Assembly (NCBI RefSeq): GCF_016808335.1
Contig: NC_053146.1
Span: forward strand, 39,552,470-39,616,469
Length of the DNA: 64,000 nucleotides
Direction: 5' to 3'
From: Panicum virgatum
Taxonomy: Eukaryota; Streptophyta; Magnoliopsida; Poales; Poaceae
The stretch's first letter is position 1; every line of letters starts with the position of its first letter. Below are positions 21,090 through 31,920 of this stretch, one piece after another. Below the pieces are notes generated by a model. The model searched no databases and was not told the DNA's origin. It saw only the letters and a program-made list of their open reading frames with translations. A program made the position numbers and the translations under genes.

Positions 21090-23220
21090 AGAAATAATCA
21101 TAGGCTCTATCATAAATCCATGTTGACTGAGTGTTTTCTGAACACTTAGGCGGTAAAGTTTTGGTAAGCGGATCCGCAAGCACTTGCTTGATACTTATAC
21201 GCTCAATACTTTTAATATGATTCTGGATTTTCTACTTGACATTGTATCACTTAGTGTCAATGTATTTGGCAGCACAGTTGACCTGTTGTCATAGGAGCAA
21301 AACACTTTATTCCGGATATGACTTCATTAACTTTAAGCGCATGCTTGGTGGCCTCATATCATGCTAGACTAAAGGTATGCATCACTGATGCTACCACAAC
21401 TGTTTGTTTTCTTGAAGCTTTTCCACAATAAAACTCCAACTACGAGTGTTAGTAACTACTGTGGATTTCTCTACGCATGTCGCAGAAGTTCTATCTTTTT
21501 ACCCACAACTATTTGAGAGTACTTGTTCTTTCTAACTTAGCATGAGGCTTGTAATACTTTGCAAAAATTGCAAGACATTCTCAACTCCATTCCAGTAATC
21601 TATATATGGACTCAACTGTTGCCAAAACATCCTAGATATATGAACTATGTCAAGGTGAGATCTTACTCAAGTACTCTTTAAGCTTTGAAAGTTGAAGCAC
21701 ATAGAACTGATTTCTTTCGACCGATCATATATTGGTTCTTGAGGCACCGATTCCCTGACTATTGAAGCAGTCATAGGTTTACTCGCACACATACTATACT
21801 TCTTTAGAATCTTTCCCCAAGTATGCCTTTTGCGATGGTCCTAATACCCCCTTTTTTTTATCTCCATGAACTTCAATTTCTAGAACAAAAAGACACTTCA
21901 CTGAGATCATTCATATCAAAACTTGAGGAAAGAAACTTCTTTCGTCTCCAATAGCAAATAAACATCATCACTACTAGCGAGTATAATGTCATCTACATAA
22001 AGGATACGGATAACGGATTTTCCATACCTAAACTTTGCATAAACGCAATTGTCCTCCTCATCTCATTGACTCAAACTTCTTTATCGTTTCATAAACCTGT
22101 TGACCCCATTATCTAGAGACTTGTTTCAGTCCATGAATGGATTTCTTCTAGCGGCATCCCATATGTTTTTTTCCTACCACGATATAACCTTTGGGTTCTG
22201 CCATGTAAACATTTTCTTGCAAATCCCCATTGAGGAATGTTGTCTTCTCATCTATCTGATGCAACTCTAAATTGTAATGTGCTACTAACGCCATTATATG
22301 ATTTTAAAAGAATTTTAGCATGAGATTGGAGAAAATGTCTCATTATAATCTATTCTTTCTCTTTACTTGAAGCCTTTCACCACAAGTTGCGCTTTATGTA
22401 TTTCTACATTCCTTTTGGAGCCATATTTTGTTTTGTAGACCCATTTATAGCCTACTACCTTGGCTCCTTTAGGAATTTTTTCTAGGTCCCAAACATATTT
22501 GGTACTCATTGATCTCATTTCATCATGCAGGGCTTGAAGACATTTCAATGAGTGAGTGCTTCTCATAGTTTTTTCAAATGTGGTGGGATCACGCCCATTT
22601 GAATTTCTTCACTAATATATACTTCATAGTCATAAGGGATGGCTGATTTTCTAACTCTTTGTGACCTTCTAGGGCCTCAACTTTTGGCACATCTTCCATA
22701 TGGGGCTATTGCAGCTCTTCCTAATGTGTGACAACTATTTCTATTGGCTCCTGAAGGATAGGTTCCTCGTTCTCAATTGTTGTTGCCACAATATAACAAA
22801 CAACAGGTGCTATTACCATAGTGCCCTGCACTGTCGGTACAACAACAACTGGTGTTGAGAAAAAAATTGTTCCTGAATCATTCGGAGTAGGTACATTTAC
22901 CCGACTCTCCTCAAAATTAATTTCTCGTGCTGCCATGCTCCCCCAGACCATCTCGTCCTCCAAGAAGGTAGTGTGTCTCATTTTAACAAACTTCGTATGT
23001 CTGTGAGGACAGTAGAAATGATAAACTTTCGACTTATCTGGATAGCCAGTAAAATTGCAACTAACAGTCTTGGGATCCAGCTTTCCAACAGGTTAAACAC
23101 TTTGGTCTCAGTTGGACAACCCCACACATGTAAATTGTTAAGTGGGGGTTCTCTTCCTGTCCACAACCCATACAGTGTTTTGGGCACTGACTTACTTGGT
23201 ACTCGTTTAAGAATATGAAT
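21090..23220 (-). pseudogene. Copia pol remnant (integrase, RT, RNase H)
   Basis: Reading leftward on the minus strand: the integrase C-terminal region (LYGLWTGREPPLNNLHVWGC, about 23180-23120), the RT start (WDLEKIPKGAKVVGYKWVYK, about 22490-22430), the RT catalytic YVDD in LYVDDIILASSD (21999-21970), and the RNase H end LADPLTKTLPP (about 21190-21150). Stops and frameshifts separate them, so no protein can be made. Confidence 0.8.
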
Positions 23221-23670
23221 AAGGGTTTTTAACCGCCTCCGTCCAAAACCTTATCGTTAAAATGGAGTAACTTATCATACTTCTCACCATACTCTAAAGA
23301 GTATGGTTGCGTCTTTCAACTACTCTATTTTGTTGAGGCTCATCTAGCATTAATACTAGCCAACTACGCTATCTTCCTATTGGAACCACAAAAGTTTCAG
23401 GAATTTAGCTATTTCTTTGCATAGGGGTATTGATATCATGACTGTTGTACTCCCCTAACGGTCATAAATCATTGTTAATAGATCATTCTTGCAATCAATG
23501 CATACTATCCATTGCTTTCGCTTTATAAAGATATGGGAGTGGAGAGTATCTTCCTTAACGGATCTCACAATCCTCCCCCTCGAAATATGGCATAAACTTT
23601 TCTCCATAATTTCAAAAACTATTTAGAATTCTCATGAACCAGGGGACATTTCTCACATAGTTCATTGTCG

Positions 23671-23864
23671 TGGGTGAAGTTCTTAACCGTGGAGAAATAC
23701 CTTGCCAGTAGGTTTTGTCGCTTTCTATTAAGTCACCGTTAAGGGGGTGACGAGTTGGCGGCGTAGTTGGGGAAGAGGTTGCAGTGACGGCGAGGATGAG
23801 GGAGGCACTGCGGGCTGGTTTCCCTCACTTCAGCACCTCCCCAGATCAGGTAGAACTAGGGTTT
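23671..23864 (-). repeat. Copia LTR fragment, right copy
   Basis: Direct repeat of 20675-20859. In minus-strand orientation this is the 5' LTR. Downstream sequence to about 24000 includes a TATATAG-like box (23917) and may be further LTR sequence lost from the left copy. Confidence 0.65.
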
Positions 23865-24126
23865 GTGTGGGATGACGAACCTTGGACCGCGTGCCCAGTT
23901 GCACTCCCCTTGTTCTTTATATAGCACTACGCGAGAGGGGGCCACAACCAATGGATGACTGGCATGCGCCCGATAAGGGCACATGAGGAGGCGGAGGAAT
24001 CGGCCCCTTGACCAATTGGAGATCATAACTAACAAGTTCAGCTAGATCATCACGTTCCTTATACATGAACAGGAAGTTGGGAGCCACCAATGATTTGCTA
24101 TGAGCAATTAAATGGAATGAAAGTGT

Positions 24127-24340
24127 AGGCTAGTCTCAGTGTATAGTTTCATGGTACAATTACCAAGACTAAGAATTAGGTAACTGTGCAAGCTAAGTTT
24201 CATAGGGATGAAATTCAACTCCTCTCTCATCTCATGAAATTCCATCTCCTTCTCTCTCCTCATCATATTAGCAAAATTGATGATATAGCATAGAATTTAA
24301 TGCCATAAGACTCTCCTTGTAACCCCATTGAGACTAGCCT
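24127..24340. mobile_element. Tourist-like MITE (GGCYAGTCTCAGTG family)
   Basis: Inverted ends AGGCTAGTCTCAGTG and AGGCTAGTCTCAATG (reverse of the right end). The same end family appears at 34856-35028 and 56592-58895. Flanking trinucleotides (GTA, TCA) are not identical. Confidence 0.65.
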
Positions 24341-24375
24341 CATGTGCTCACCGAGATGAGCCTAGCTACCTCTGA

Positions 24376-25347
24376 CAGTACCGGTGAAAAAAAATCCAAT
24401 CACCAGTAGTTGCATCACATTTTGCCTTAAAGTGGCAAGAATCCATCATCACAAACGCCTCATCACTGCCAGTTCAAATTAAACCAGTTGTGATGGTGCA
24501 CATCACACCATCACCGCTGGTTCGTAATTTGCATCACCGCCGGGTCGTATTACGAACTAACAGTGATGAGTTTTGACCACCTATTTTTTCCCCTCTTCCT
24601 CTCTCACTCCTCTCCCTTAGATTTTTCGCTCTCGGTCTTTCTCCTCTGTTCGCCTCTGAGCTCGTCCTCTCCCCCGATGCCACCTCCCTTCCTGTCACCT
24701 CTCCCCTACTTTCTTCCCACGTCTCCCCCTTCCTTGCTGGCTCACTTGCCACCGCCCCCGCCCTCTATACGCACGTTGCCGCCCCCTTTGTCCACCCCTC
24801 CCTTCATTCCACGCCAGCGGCGCGGGAGATCCACTGCGGGAGATCAACCGTGGGTGGTGTAGGAGATCTGTCATGAGAGCTTGACCGCATGCCGGTGCGA
24901 CGGCATCGGGGGTGGCCACGACCGCGGCGGCCAGCGCACGGGGACTTCTCCTGCCGCCCCTCTCCTCCCTCCTTCCTTGGCACGGGAGCAGCGAGAGAAG
25001 GTGGGCGCAGCCGACGCACGCCCCCCGCCCCCTTTCCTCACTCCTTCCTCGGCACGGGAGCAGCGGGGTGGGGTGCAGTGCACTTGGCTGAGGAGCTGGT
25101 GCAATGCGAGGTGAGGCTGCGGAGTGGGAGTGGTGCAGCGTAGAGCGGATGTAGTGGCGTGGAGCCAGCGTAGCAAGCGGAGCAGGGCAACGACAGCACA
25201 AGGAGCATGGCACATGCACCCTGTTTTTTTTTTCCTAAAATGGGCGGTGATGGCTCCCTCCATCCCCGTCGGGTTAAATCCAATACCCACCAAAACCGGC
25301 AGTGATAGTTATTTTGAACCAGCGGTGATTGGGGCAGTGGAGTAGTG
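24376..25347. mobile_element. Degenerate CACTA-like element
   Basis: The right end reads GGGGCAGTGGAGTAGTG, whose reverse starts CACTACTCC; the left start CAGTACCGG is mutated. Both subterminal zones carry inverted versions of AATCACCGCTGGTTC / GAACCAGCGGTGATT. The middle (24600-25230) is GC-rich with open frames on both strands but no recognisable domain. Confidence 0.5.
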
Positions 25348-25622
25348 CCACTATGGTGAGTGCACAATTCGTTCGTTGATTGTGTGCGCACCCATGAGCC
25401 CTATATATGGGCATTTTTTGTAGCAACTCTAAGGTCCTACCGTCCTAGCATAGAGCGTATGTATAGTAGTGGCACATTTCAGTTAGCTATAGAAAGCTAG
25501 AGGGCACAAGTAAAGTGAAAACTTAGATCCTTCATGAAGAGTAGATTTTTAGGGACAACTGTTAATTATTGTGTGAACGGACGTCTACAACAATATGTAC
25601 ACAATCAATCAACTATTAACTA
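25348..25622. other. Spacer between transposons
   Basis: Nothing recognisable; AT-rich. Confidence 0.4.
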
Positions 25623-25960
25623 CTCCCTCCGTCTCACAAACACTGTTCATTTAGTCTTTAAAATTTATCCCCAAAGACTGTTCAATTATATTGTAATAAG
25701 GTTTATCTAATTAAAGCAATATCAAGTACCAAGAAACTAGAAGTAGAGAAAGGTATGGAGCCACAATCAAATACTTAAATAGATGCTATTTTTTATTCTA
25801 ATATATTTGAATTTATTAAGAATCTTGAGAACAAATAAACAGTGCAGTTTATTTCTCACTACAAAATAATTAATGTGGTAGATGAGAAGTTATGAATCAA
25901 ATTTTAGCTTTGGATGCTGTGCTATGTTTGACTGCACATTATCTTTGGGAGCCGAGGGAG
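25623..25960. mobile_element. Stowaway-type MITE
   Basis: 338 bp between TA dinucleotides (25621-25622, 25961-25962). Ends are CTCCCTCCGTCTCACAAACA and CTCCCTCGGCTCCCAAAG (reverse), a classic grass Stowaway start. Confidence 0.8.
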
Positions 25961-26127
25961 TAGCAAGTTGACTCCACGCTTAGAGGTACCATAATGTAAA
26001 ACATTAGATATGCCTAAAGAAAAAACACATTAGATATATAAAAATGCATGGGGGAATGGAAAGAAAGGAATCTCATGCACATGCCAAAATTAGCATTGCA
26101 AGACCAAATTGACGTAATAAGTGCATG

Positions 26128-27145
26128 CACTACAAGAAAAACGATCTTTAGTCCCTGCAATTTGGACTGGTACTAAAACTGGCACGGAACCGTTATAGCA
26201 CGGGATCCAAATTTGAAAGCCTATGAAGCTATTTTAGTACCGGATCAAAATACAATACTACATAAATTATTTTTAGAGGCGGGTAAAAATGCATTTTTAG
26301 GGGCTATACAGTACCCATATCTAGTTTTAATAGCTAAAAATACTATTTTAGGCAGAACATAGCGTGACCCGCCCCTAGAAATCAATTTTTAGGGACGGGA
26401 CATGCCATGCCTGCCCCTACGAATCCATGTTCAGAAAATAAAAAAAATCAAAAAAATTGATAATAGCAAAACAAAAAAGTATTCCAGGCAACCAACCATC
26501 ACCGCAAGCCCTGTAATGTCGAGCTGCATTTTTTTGATGAAATATGCACACTTGCATTACATGGGATTCGAACCGCCTATCTCAAACCTCGCGTGTGCCT
26601 TCCTTACAACAACACTACATGGTATGCTATTCTTTTATATTAAATCTGAAGTTGATTTGTAGGATGGGTGACGCCGTCACCGCCTCTAAATTTTTTTTGT
26701 ATTTTATTCAAAAATTTATTTAAATCTTTACATATATAAGAAAAATCAAGAAAAGTGAAACTTGTACACTACGGTTATTGTGAACTACAAAAATAAAAAA
26801 TATGGCTAGTATATTTCAGTGTATATAAAAGTTAAGATCGTGGAAAACCTGACTTGAGTTATATGAGATATTGTATAGCTATAGCTATTAGAGAACTTAT
26901 AATATTTTTTTGAGTTATTAAATGACCTTAAATGAAAAAAATTTCAACTACAAAGTTTTAGATCTCATCATTCTCTACAATTTTGATATAAACTTTAACT
27001 TCACCGGACATCATATGAAAAAGTTATAATTTTTTTACATGGTACCATTTGCAGGGGCCAGCCAATGCCATCATCCGCCCCTAAACTAAAAATGCATTTT
27101 TAGGGACGGACGATAACTTCACCCACCCCTATAAATACTGTAGTA
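26128..27145. mobile_element. CACTA-like element without coding capacity
   Basis: Starts with the canonical CACTACAAGAAAAACG. TTTTTAGGGRCGGG-type words repeat in both orientations near both ends (26265-26410 and 27040-27130). The right end (ACTGTAGTA) is mutated from TAGTG. No transposase frame. Confidence 0.6.
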
Positions 27146-27330
27146 ATTACTGTAGTAATTTAGTATCTAATCATAGCCTAATTAGGCTCATTAGATTCGT
27201 CTCGCAATTTACAAGCAAATTATGCAATTCATTTTTCATTTCGTCTAGATTTAATACTTCATACATGTAAGATTCTCTTTCGATAGGATATATTTGGAAT
27301 TTTGAATTTTGCAACTAACAAGAAGAGCTT
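27146..27330. mobile_element. Truncated MITE
   Basis: The words CTAATTAGGCTCATTAGATT and TCGTCTCGCAATTTAC are typical of one half of a widespread grass Tourist/Castaway-type MITE; the inverted ends are missing. Confidence 0.45.
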
Positions 27331-28848
27331 GGTATGGAAATTGATTATTTTACCGTAGGCGCCTGCCTCACTGTCTGCGACCATAGAAATAGCTGAGGCT
27401 TGGTCCTTGGCAAGAGGTACAACAGCGTCGGCATGGTTCTCGATATGGATAAATTAATGAGAATTTTAATTGGAATCCGAACAACTCAATCCAAATCCTA
27501 ATCGAAACTCGGACAATCAATACCTCGTGCGGCCACGGCATAGCTTGTACATGGTGTGAAAGAGCATAAAATTGGTGGTCACGTGTAGATCTAGGTAAAA
27601 TAAATATTATCCGTAGCAATACACTGGCGCTATGCTAGTCATTAATAATTTAATATAGCATTGCCTGAATTTAGTTGGTACTAAACTGAAGTCTCAATCC
27701 ATTCAAGAAATTTACCAACCCACTCTTTATATCTTCAAACTATTTTTGGCACTCTCTTTGGTTCTAAATATAAGTAATTTTGGGCAATGATGTGTGTTCT
27801 GGAAATACGACATCAGTTTGCAATGCTTGCATAGTTTTCCAGCAAAAGTGCGCATATTAGCTTTGTTGCATACTATAGTGGGGGAATGGAGCCCGGTCAG
27901 GATGAATATCATAAACATGGATGCTCTTCGTCATGTCAACTTGTAAAATGTTGTTGGCGACAAAAATTGGCATGGCCTTATTCTGAAACCGATCAGGCTG
28001 GTTTAGGTGACGTTCATCAAAATGTAAGTGAAACCTTACTATTGCACAGCTCTCTTCAAATCACTAAAATGCATATCGTAGAACATCCGACTTGTAGTTC
28101 AGGCGAGAGAGTAGTTATGACTCAGCCAGGCAAAAATTGGCCTGTATAACTCAAGTTGAAAGTCAAAGTTTGTCATATTTTTGTAATACTATTCGACTTA
28201 ATTATACTTGAGGCAAGACCTCACCTCACTACAAATATGATAAGTGTTAGTAAGATTTTGTGTGGTGAGGGTACGAAAAGGAGTCTGACCATTCTAAAAC
28301 CAACCGGTTTGTGCAGATGCATCACGATGTGGTTCGCTGCAATCCATGCATTATTCTAGATTTAGGAACGTGAATAGATTTTTCTTAATATACTTTTGAC
28401 AGTTCTGCTGGGATGATGATATTGGCTACAAGGTGAAGATGCCACTTAATAACACCAATTGTGAACCTCAAGCTCATGGGTCAGTTGTAGCTTTTCTCTT
28501 AGAATATTCTTTCAAGGCACTATCAATCCGTGGAGTAACGCGAGCTATCGAGGATTTTATTTAACCTAATAGATTAATCCTAATCATGAGGTACATATGC
28601 GACTATATAACCTAAGGTAACTCGAGTCGATCGTCTGTTTATTGCTGTACGAACCAACAAGCAAGCACATCCTGCATCTCATCCAAAGAAATCTTTAAAC
28701 TATGACCACAATTGAACGTGTCTAGCTACCATGAAAGGTACTCTAACTCATGACTACGTAACGCATGTCAGAAAATCTAACGCACAAATACACTAGGAAC
28801 GAGCATATACATAGTTCAGAGCATAAAATAAATAATCCACTTGCTAAC
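27331..28848. other. Intergenic, with a duplicated promoter-like segment
   Basis: 27888-27975 resembles 19036-19125 upstream of the Cys-rich gene. At 28411-28500 a CTTTTGACAG acceptor-like site is followed by an open plus frame (FCWDDDIGYKVKMPLNNTNC) that looks coding but is unidentified. Around 27750-27780 a MITE scrap (GGTTCTAAATATAAGTAATTTT) is seen. Confidence 0.4.
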
Positions 28849-29408
28849 TGTTGACGCTGTTTAGGGCCGACGATCTCTCTGCGCCAAACCGGTTTGACTG
28901 CCTGGCGTGACCGGTCTGACCGGTTCTTCAGATAGGATCGCATAATACCTAAAACCTAAAGCTCAGGAGGGACCTTGTCGGAGGTCGAAGATTTAAGATT
29001 GTTCTGGAGTTGGCAGGCCACCCAGAATACCCTTGAATGCCGTTGAGACGAGCAATGAACAACAAGGGGTTGAAAAAGCTAGGGTTTGAGATAAAAATAA
29101 ATAACAGATTGATTTGATCTGAACGTTACTTTGCTGGGACTAGGCCAGAACGTTCGGATGTCCAAACATCCTTCCGGCGGACTGTCCGCCTATGAAAGCA
29201 GATGAACGTCTGAACATTACTCTGCTAGGACCAAGCCAAAATGTTCGGACATCCAATCATCCTAACACGCGGACTGTCCACCATGTACACCGGACGGTCC
29301 ACTTTGACAATATCCTCCACTCCGGTCTGATCGGTTTACATTACTGCTATGACCAGTTTGCCCAATTTGCCTAGCAAACCTGACTCGTGCCAATTTTGGT
29401 CGTCAACA
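28849..29408 (-). repeat. 3' LTR of the minus-strand Gypsy element
   Basis: 560 bp with inverted ends TGTTGACG/CGTCAACA. On the minus strand it is directly preceded by the purine tract AAATGGGGAGGGGGCATG (29409-29430), the priming site for plus-strand synthesis. Confidence 0.8.
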
Positions 29409-29519
29409 CATGCCCCCTCCCCATTTTTTTGGCAATGCTTGCATGCCAAAAAATAATCTTCAAGATCAAAATTGTCTAACGACGATGATTAAAATTACAT
29501 CAGCCATTTATTAGTTCTA

Positions 29520-30800
29520 AGGGCGATAAATATTATCGGCCATCTCCATCTTTGTGCGTCTTGCCAAACACTGGGATAATATTTCTTCTGGTATTTTCCA
29601 TTGATAGCTCTCGGTAGATGTTCACCTTGCAGCGTCTCCATCATGTATGAATTTCTGAAGATAACTTTGATAATCCTGTACGGACCCTCCCAACTTGGTG
29701 ATCATTTACCAAACTTATTGATTTTCATTCCAAAAGGCAAAATTGTCTTACAAACCAGATTTCCAACCTGAAAAGATTTATCTTTCACCTTCTTGTTGTA
29801 GGCTCTGGCGTTTGTCAATCTCCTTTAAAGCCTTTAATCGTTTGTCATTCACCTCAACAATATATATTGTCCATCATCAAATCATGGTAATCAACAGCGG
29901 AGAGGTCATTTGTTTAGCCAATCTGTAAGCATCTAGATTTACCTCAATGGGCAAAACGGCCTTCTAACCGTACACAAGCTCAAAAGGAGTGACTTTTGTA
30001 GCACCATATCGAGATATACGATGAGCCCATAATGCTTCGGACAATACCTCATGCCACCTCTTAGAATTTTCTTCTATTTTTTCTTGATAAATTTGATCAA
30101 GATCTTGTTACTTGACTTGATCTGACCATTGACTTGAGCATAATATGGAGAAGAATTGAGCAACTTAACCTTATAAGATTCAGTAAATGCACACACCTCT
30201 TTTGATATAAATGAAGAACCTTAATCTACAGTCAAAGTTTGTGGAATGCCGAATCTATGAATAATATACTCTATAATAAAACTTAATCACCTCCCTATGT
30301 GTCATATTTTTCAAAGAAACTGTTTCGGTCCATTTAATGAAATAATCCATTGCAACCAACACGAAGCGATGCCCATTTCAAGGAGGATTAATCTGACCAA
30401 TGAAATCTAGCCGCAAACCTCGGAATGGTCATGGCTTGATGATAGGATGTATTAATGCAGCATGCAGTAACTGTATATCATCAAATCACTGACATTCTTC
30501 ACATTTTTTTTGTAATATCTAAAACAATCTGTCATCATGTTTGGCCAATAAAAACCGGTTCTCCTAAGTAACCACTTCATCTTAGGAGCCGATTGATGAG
30601 TCCCACAGATGCCTTCATGATTTTCTCCCATAGCAACACGTGCTTGATTCAAATCTAAACACTTGAGAAGTAAACCTTTGGCAGTCTGACGATAGAGTTC
30701 ATCGTCGTTTAATATATATTTGAAAACCAAACGCCGAATATTTCTTTCTGCACCACGACCAGGATCCCTAAATACGCCATAATAGGCACCCTCCAATCTG
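29520..30800 (-). pseudogene. Gypsy integrase remnant
   Basis: 30796-30452 on the minus strand encodes the H2C2 zinc-binding region: DDELYRQTAKGLLLKCLD, HEGICGTHQSAPKMKWLLRR and GFYWPNMMTDCFRYY. The integrase core and C-terminus continue leftward in shifting frames to about 29530, where a GPY-like WEGPYRIIKV and KYYPSVWQDA are readable. Multiple stops and frameshifts; inactive. Confidence 0.75.
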
Positions 30801-30960
30801 CAGCTTCGGCCTTAATCTCTAGATCAAGGGTTTTAGCCGAATTGCTGTCTCCAGCATTCATTGCGGTCAGACCTGTCTTAGGACCGGTCAGACCGATCTG
30901 GTCGGTCAGACCGGTTGCGGCAACTGGTCAGACCGGTTGGTCCAGCACCAGTAGCTCGGC

Positions 30961-31767
30961 ACTTGCTCATATCAACTTCCGAATGTGAAAATACTTTTTC
31001 ACAACTACACAGCCAGATGCTTGCTGCGCCAGAGCATTAGCCTTCCATTCTCCTCTCCTTTAAACTTGATTCTGGCGCACATATGAGATGCATCTGGTTT
31101 CTTTTCTGAAATCGGGTGTGACACTGGGCGAGGCGGAAAGCGGTTGGATAGGTTGCGGCCGCCAGCCGTGCTGCCGTGGAGGCATCACGCGCACAAGGTT
31201 GCTCGGCAGATGGCAGCAAGGCTCGAGGCCGGGCGGAACAGATGGGGAGGGAGAAGGAAACGGCGGCCATGGGCAGGGGTGGGTACGCGCAATCGGTGAG
31301 GAAAAGTTTACTGTTTGGCACAAACATCTTCCAATATGCAATTTCTATAGATCTGCACCTCCTCCCACCCCTCCGCCCCGACACGTGGGTCCGGCGTGAG
31401 GGGTAAGGTGATCCAATTTGGGTGAAAACCATTTTCAATTGTTTTTTACCTTTATAGTATAGATTTTATACGTGTAATGCGTGGTGAAATCTAAAGTTTT
31501 ATTGAGATAAAATCAAGACAACGAATTCTCGCGGTTGAATGCCTTCCATTAAGAATGTGGTTTGCATAGGGGTGCAAATAGATGCTCCTAATAAGATATC
31601 TACCACCTCTCTTGAGTTCAAAAGTTTATACTTTTTTTTTTAAAGTGAAAGCTCATTTTAAGAAACTAGTTCAATATTTTACATTAAAAGGAGCAATGAA
31701 TGGGCACCCACTTGCACCTCTAGGTCTGTGGCGCTGGAGTGGATCACTGGATTCTCGCGGCTAGAAA
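30961..31767. other. Intergenic upstream of the TauE/SafE gene
   Basis: No gene is supported. 31060-31400 is GC-richer and open in several frames, but without a domain. 31440-31690 is AT-rich and probably the distal promoter. Confidence 0.45.
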
Positions 31768-31893
31768 ATGCCACGGCTCCATTCATCACTGCTCCATTTC
31801 GCTTGCCGGCCACCCACGCTGAGTCGCCGACACGCCCAGTACCTGAGAGGTGCAAGACAGAGAGGCGAGGCTAGAGTCGCCCGGGGCCGGCTG

Positions 31894-31911
31894 CTCTCTC
31901 TCTCTCTCTCT
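31894..31911 (+). repeat. CT microsatellite in the 5' leader
   Basis: A (CT)9 tract ten bases before the ATG at 31921. CT tracts near transcription starts are frequent in grass leaders and may influence expression. Confidence 0.7.
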
Positions 31912-31920
31912 GCCGAGGAA

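Larger units (their letters stand above)
20675..23864 (-). mobile_element. Decayed Copia LTR retrotransposon
   Basis: Two direct repeats begin TGGGTGAAGTTCTTAACCG (20675-20859 and 23671-23864) and bracket minus-strand Copia pol remnants. The repeats differ by substitutions and indels, including a block present only in the right copy (TAGGTTTTGTCGC...). The left copy is followed by an unusual run of about 15 C at 20889. Gag and protease are absent, so the element has an internal deletion. The right LTR may extend to about 24000; no target duplication was identified. Confidence 0.7.
28849..30960 (-). mobile_element. 5'-truncated Gypsy LTR retrotransposon
   Basis: One LTR (28849-29408), the polypurine tract and the 3' half of pol are present in minus orientation; the 5' LTR and gag are missing. 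The sequence at 30870-30945 repeats GACCGGTCAGACCGGTT-like words also found in the LTR. The right boundary is approximate. Confidence 0.75.

Noticed and set aside
31037..31438. Minus-strand frame upstream of the TauE/SafE gene
   Set aside because: No start context, domain or splice pattern; shared with other open frames.
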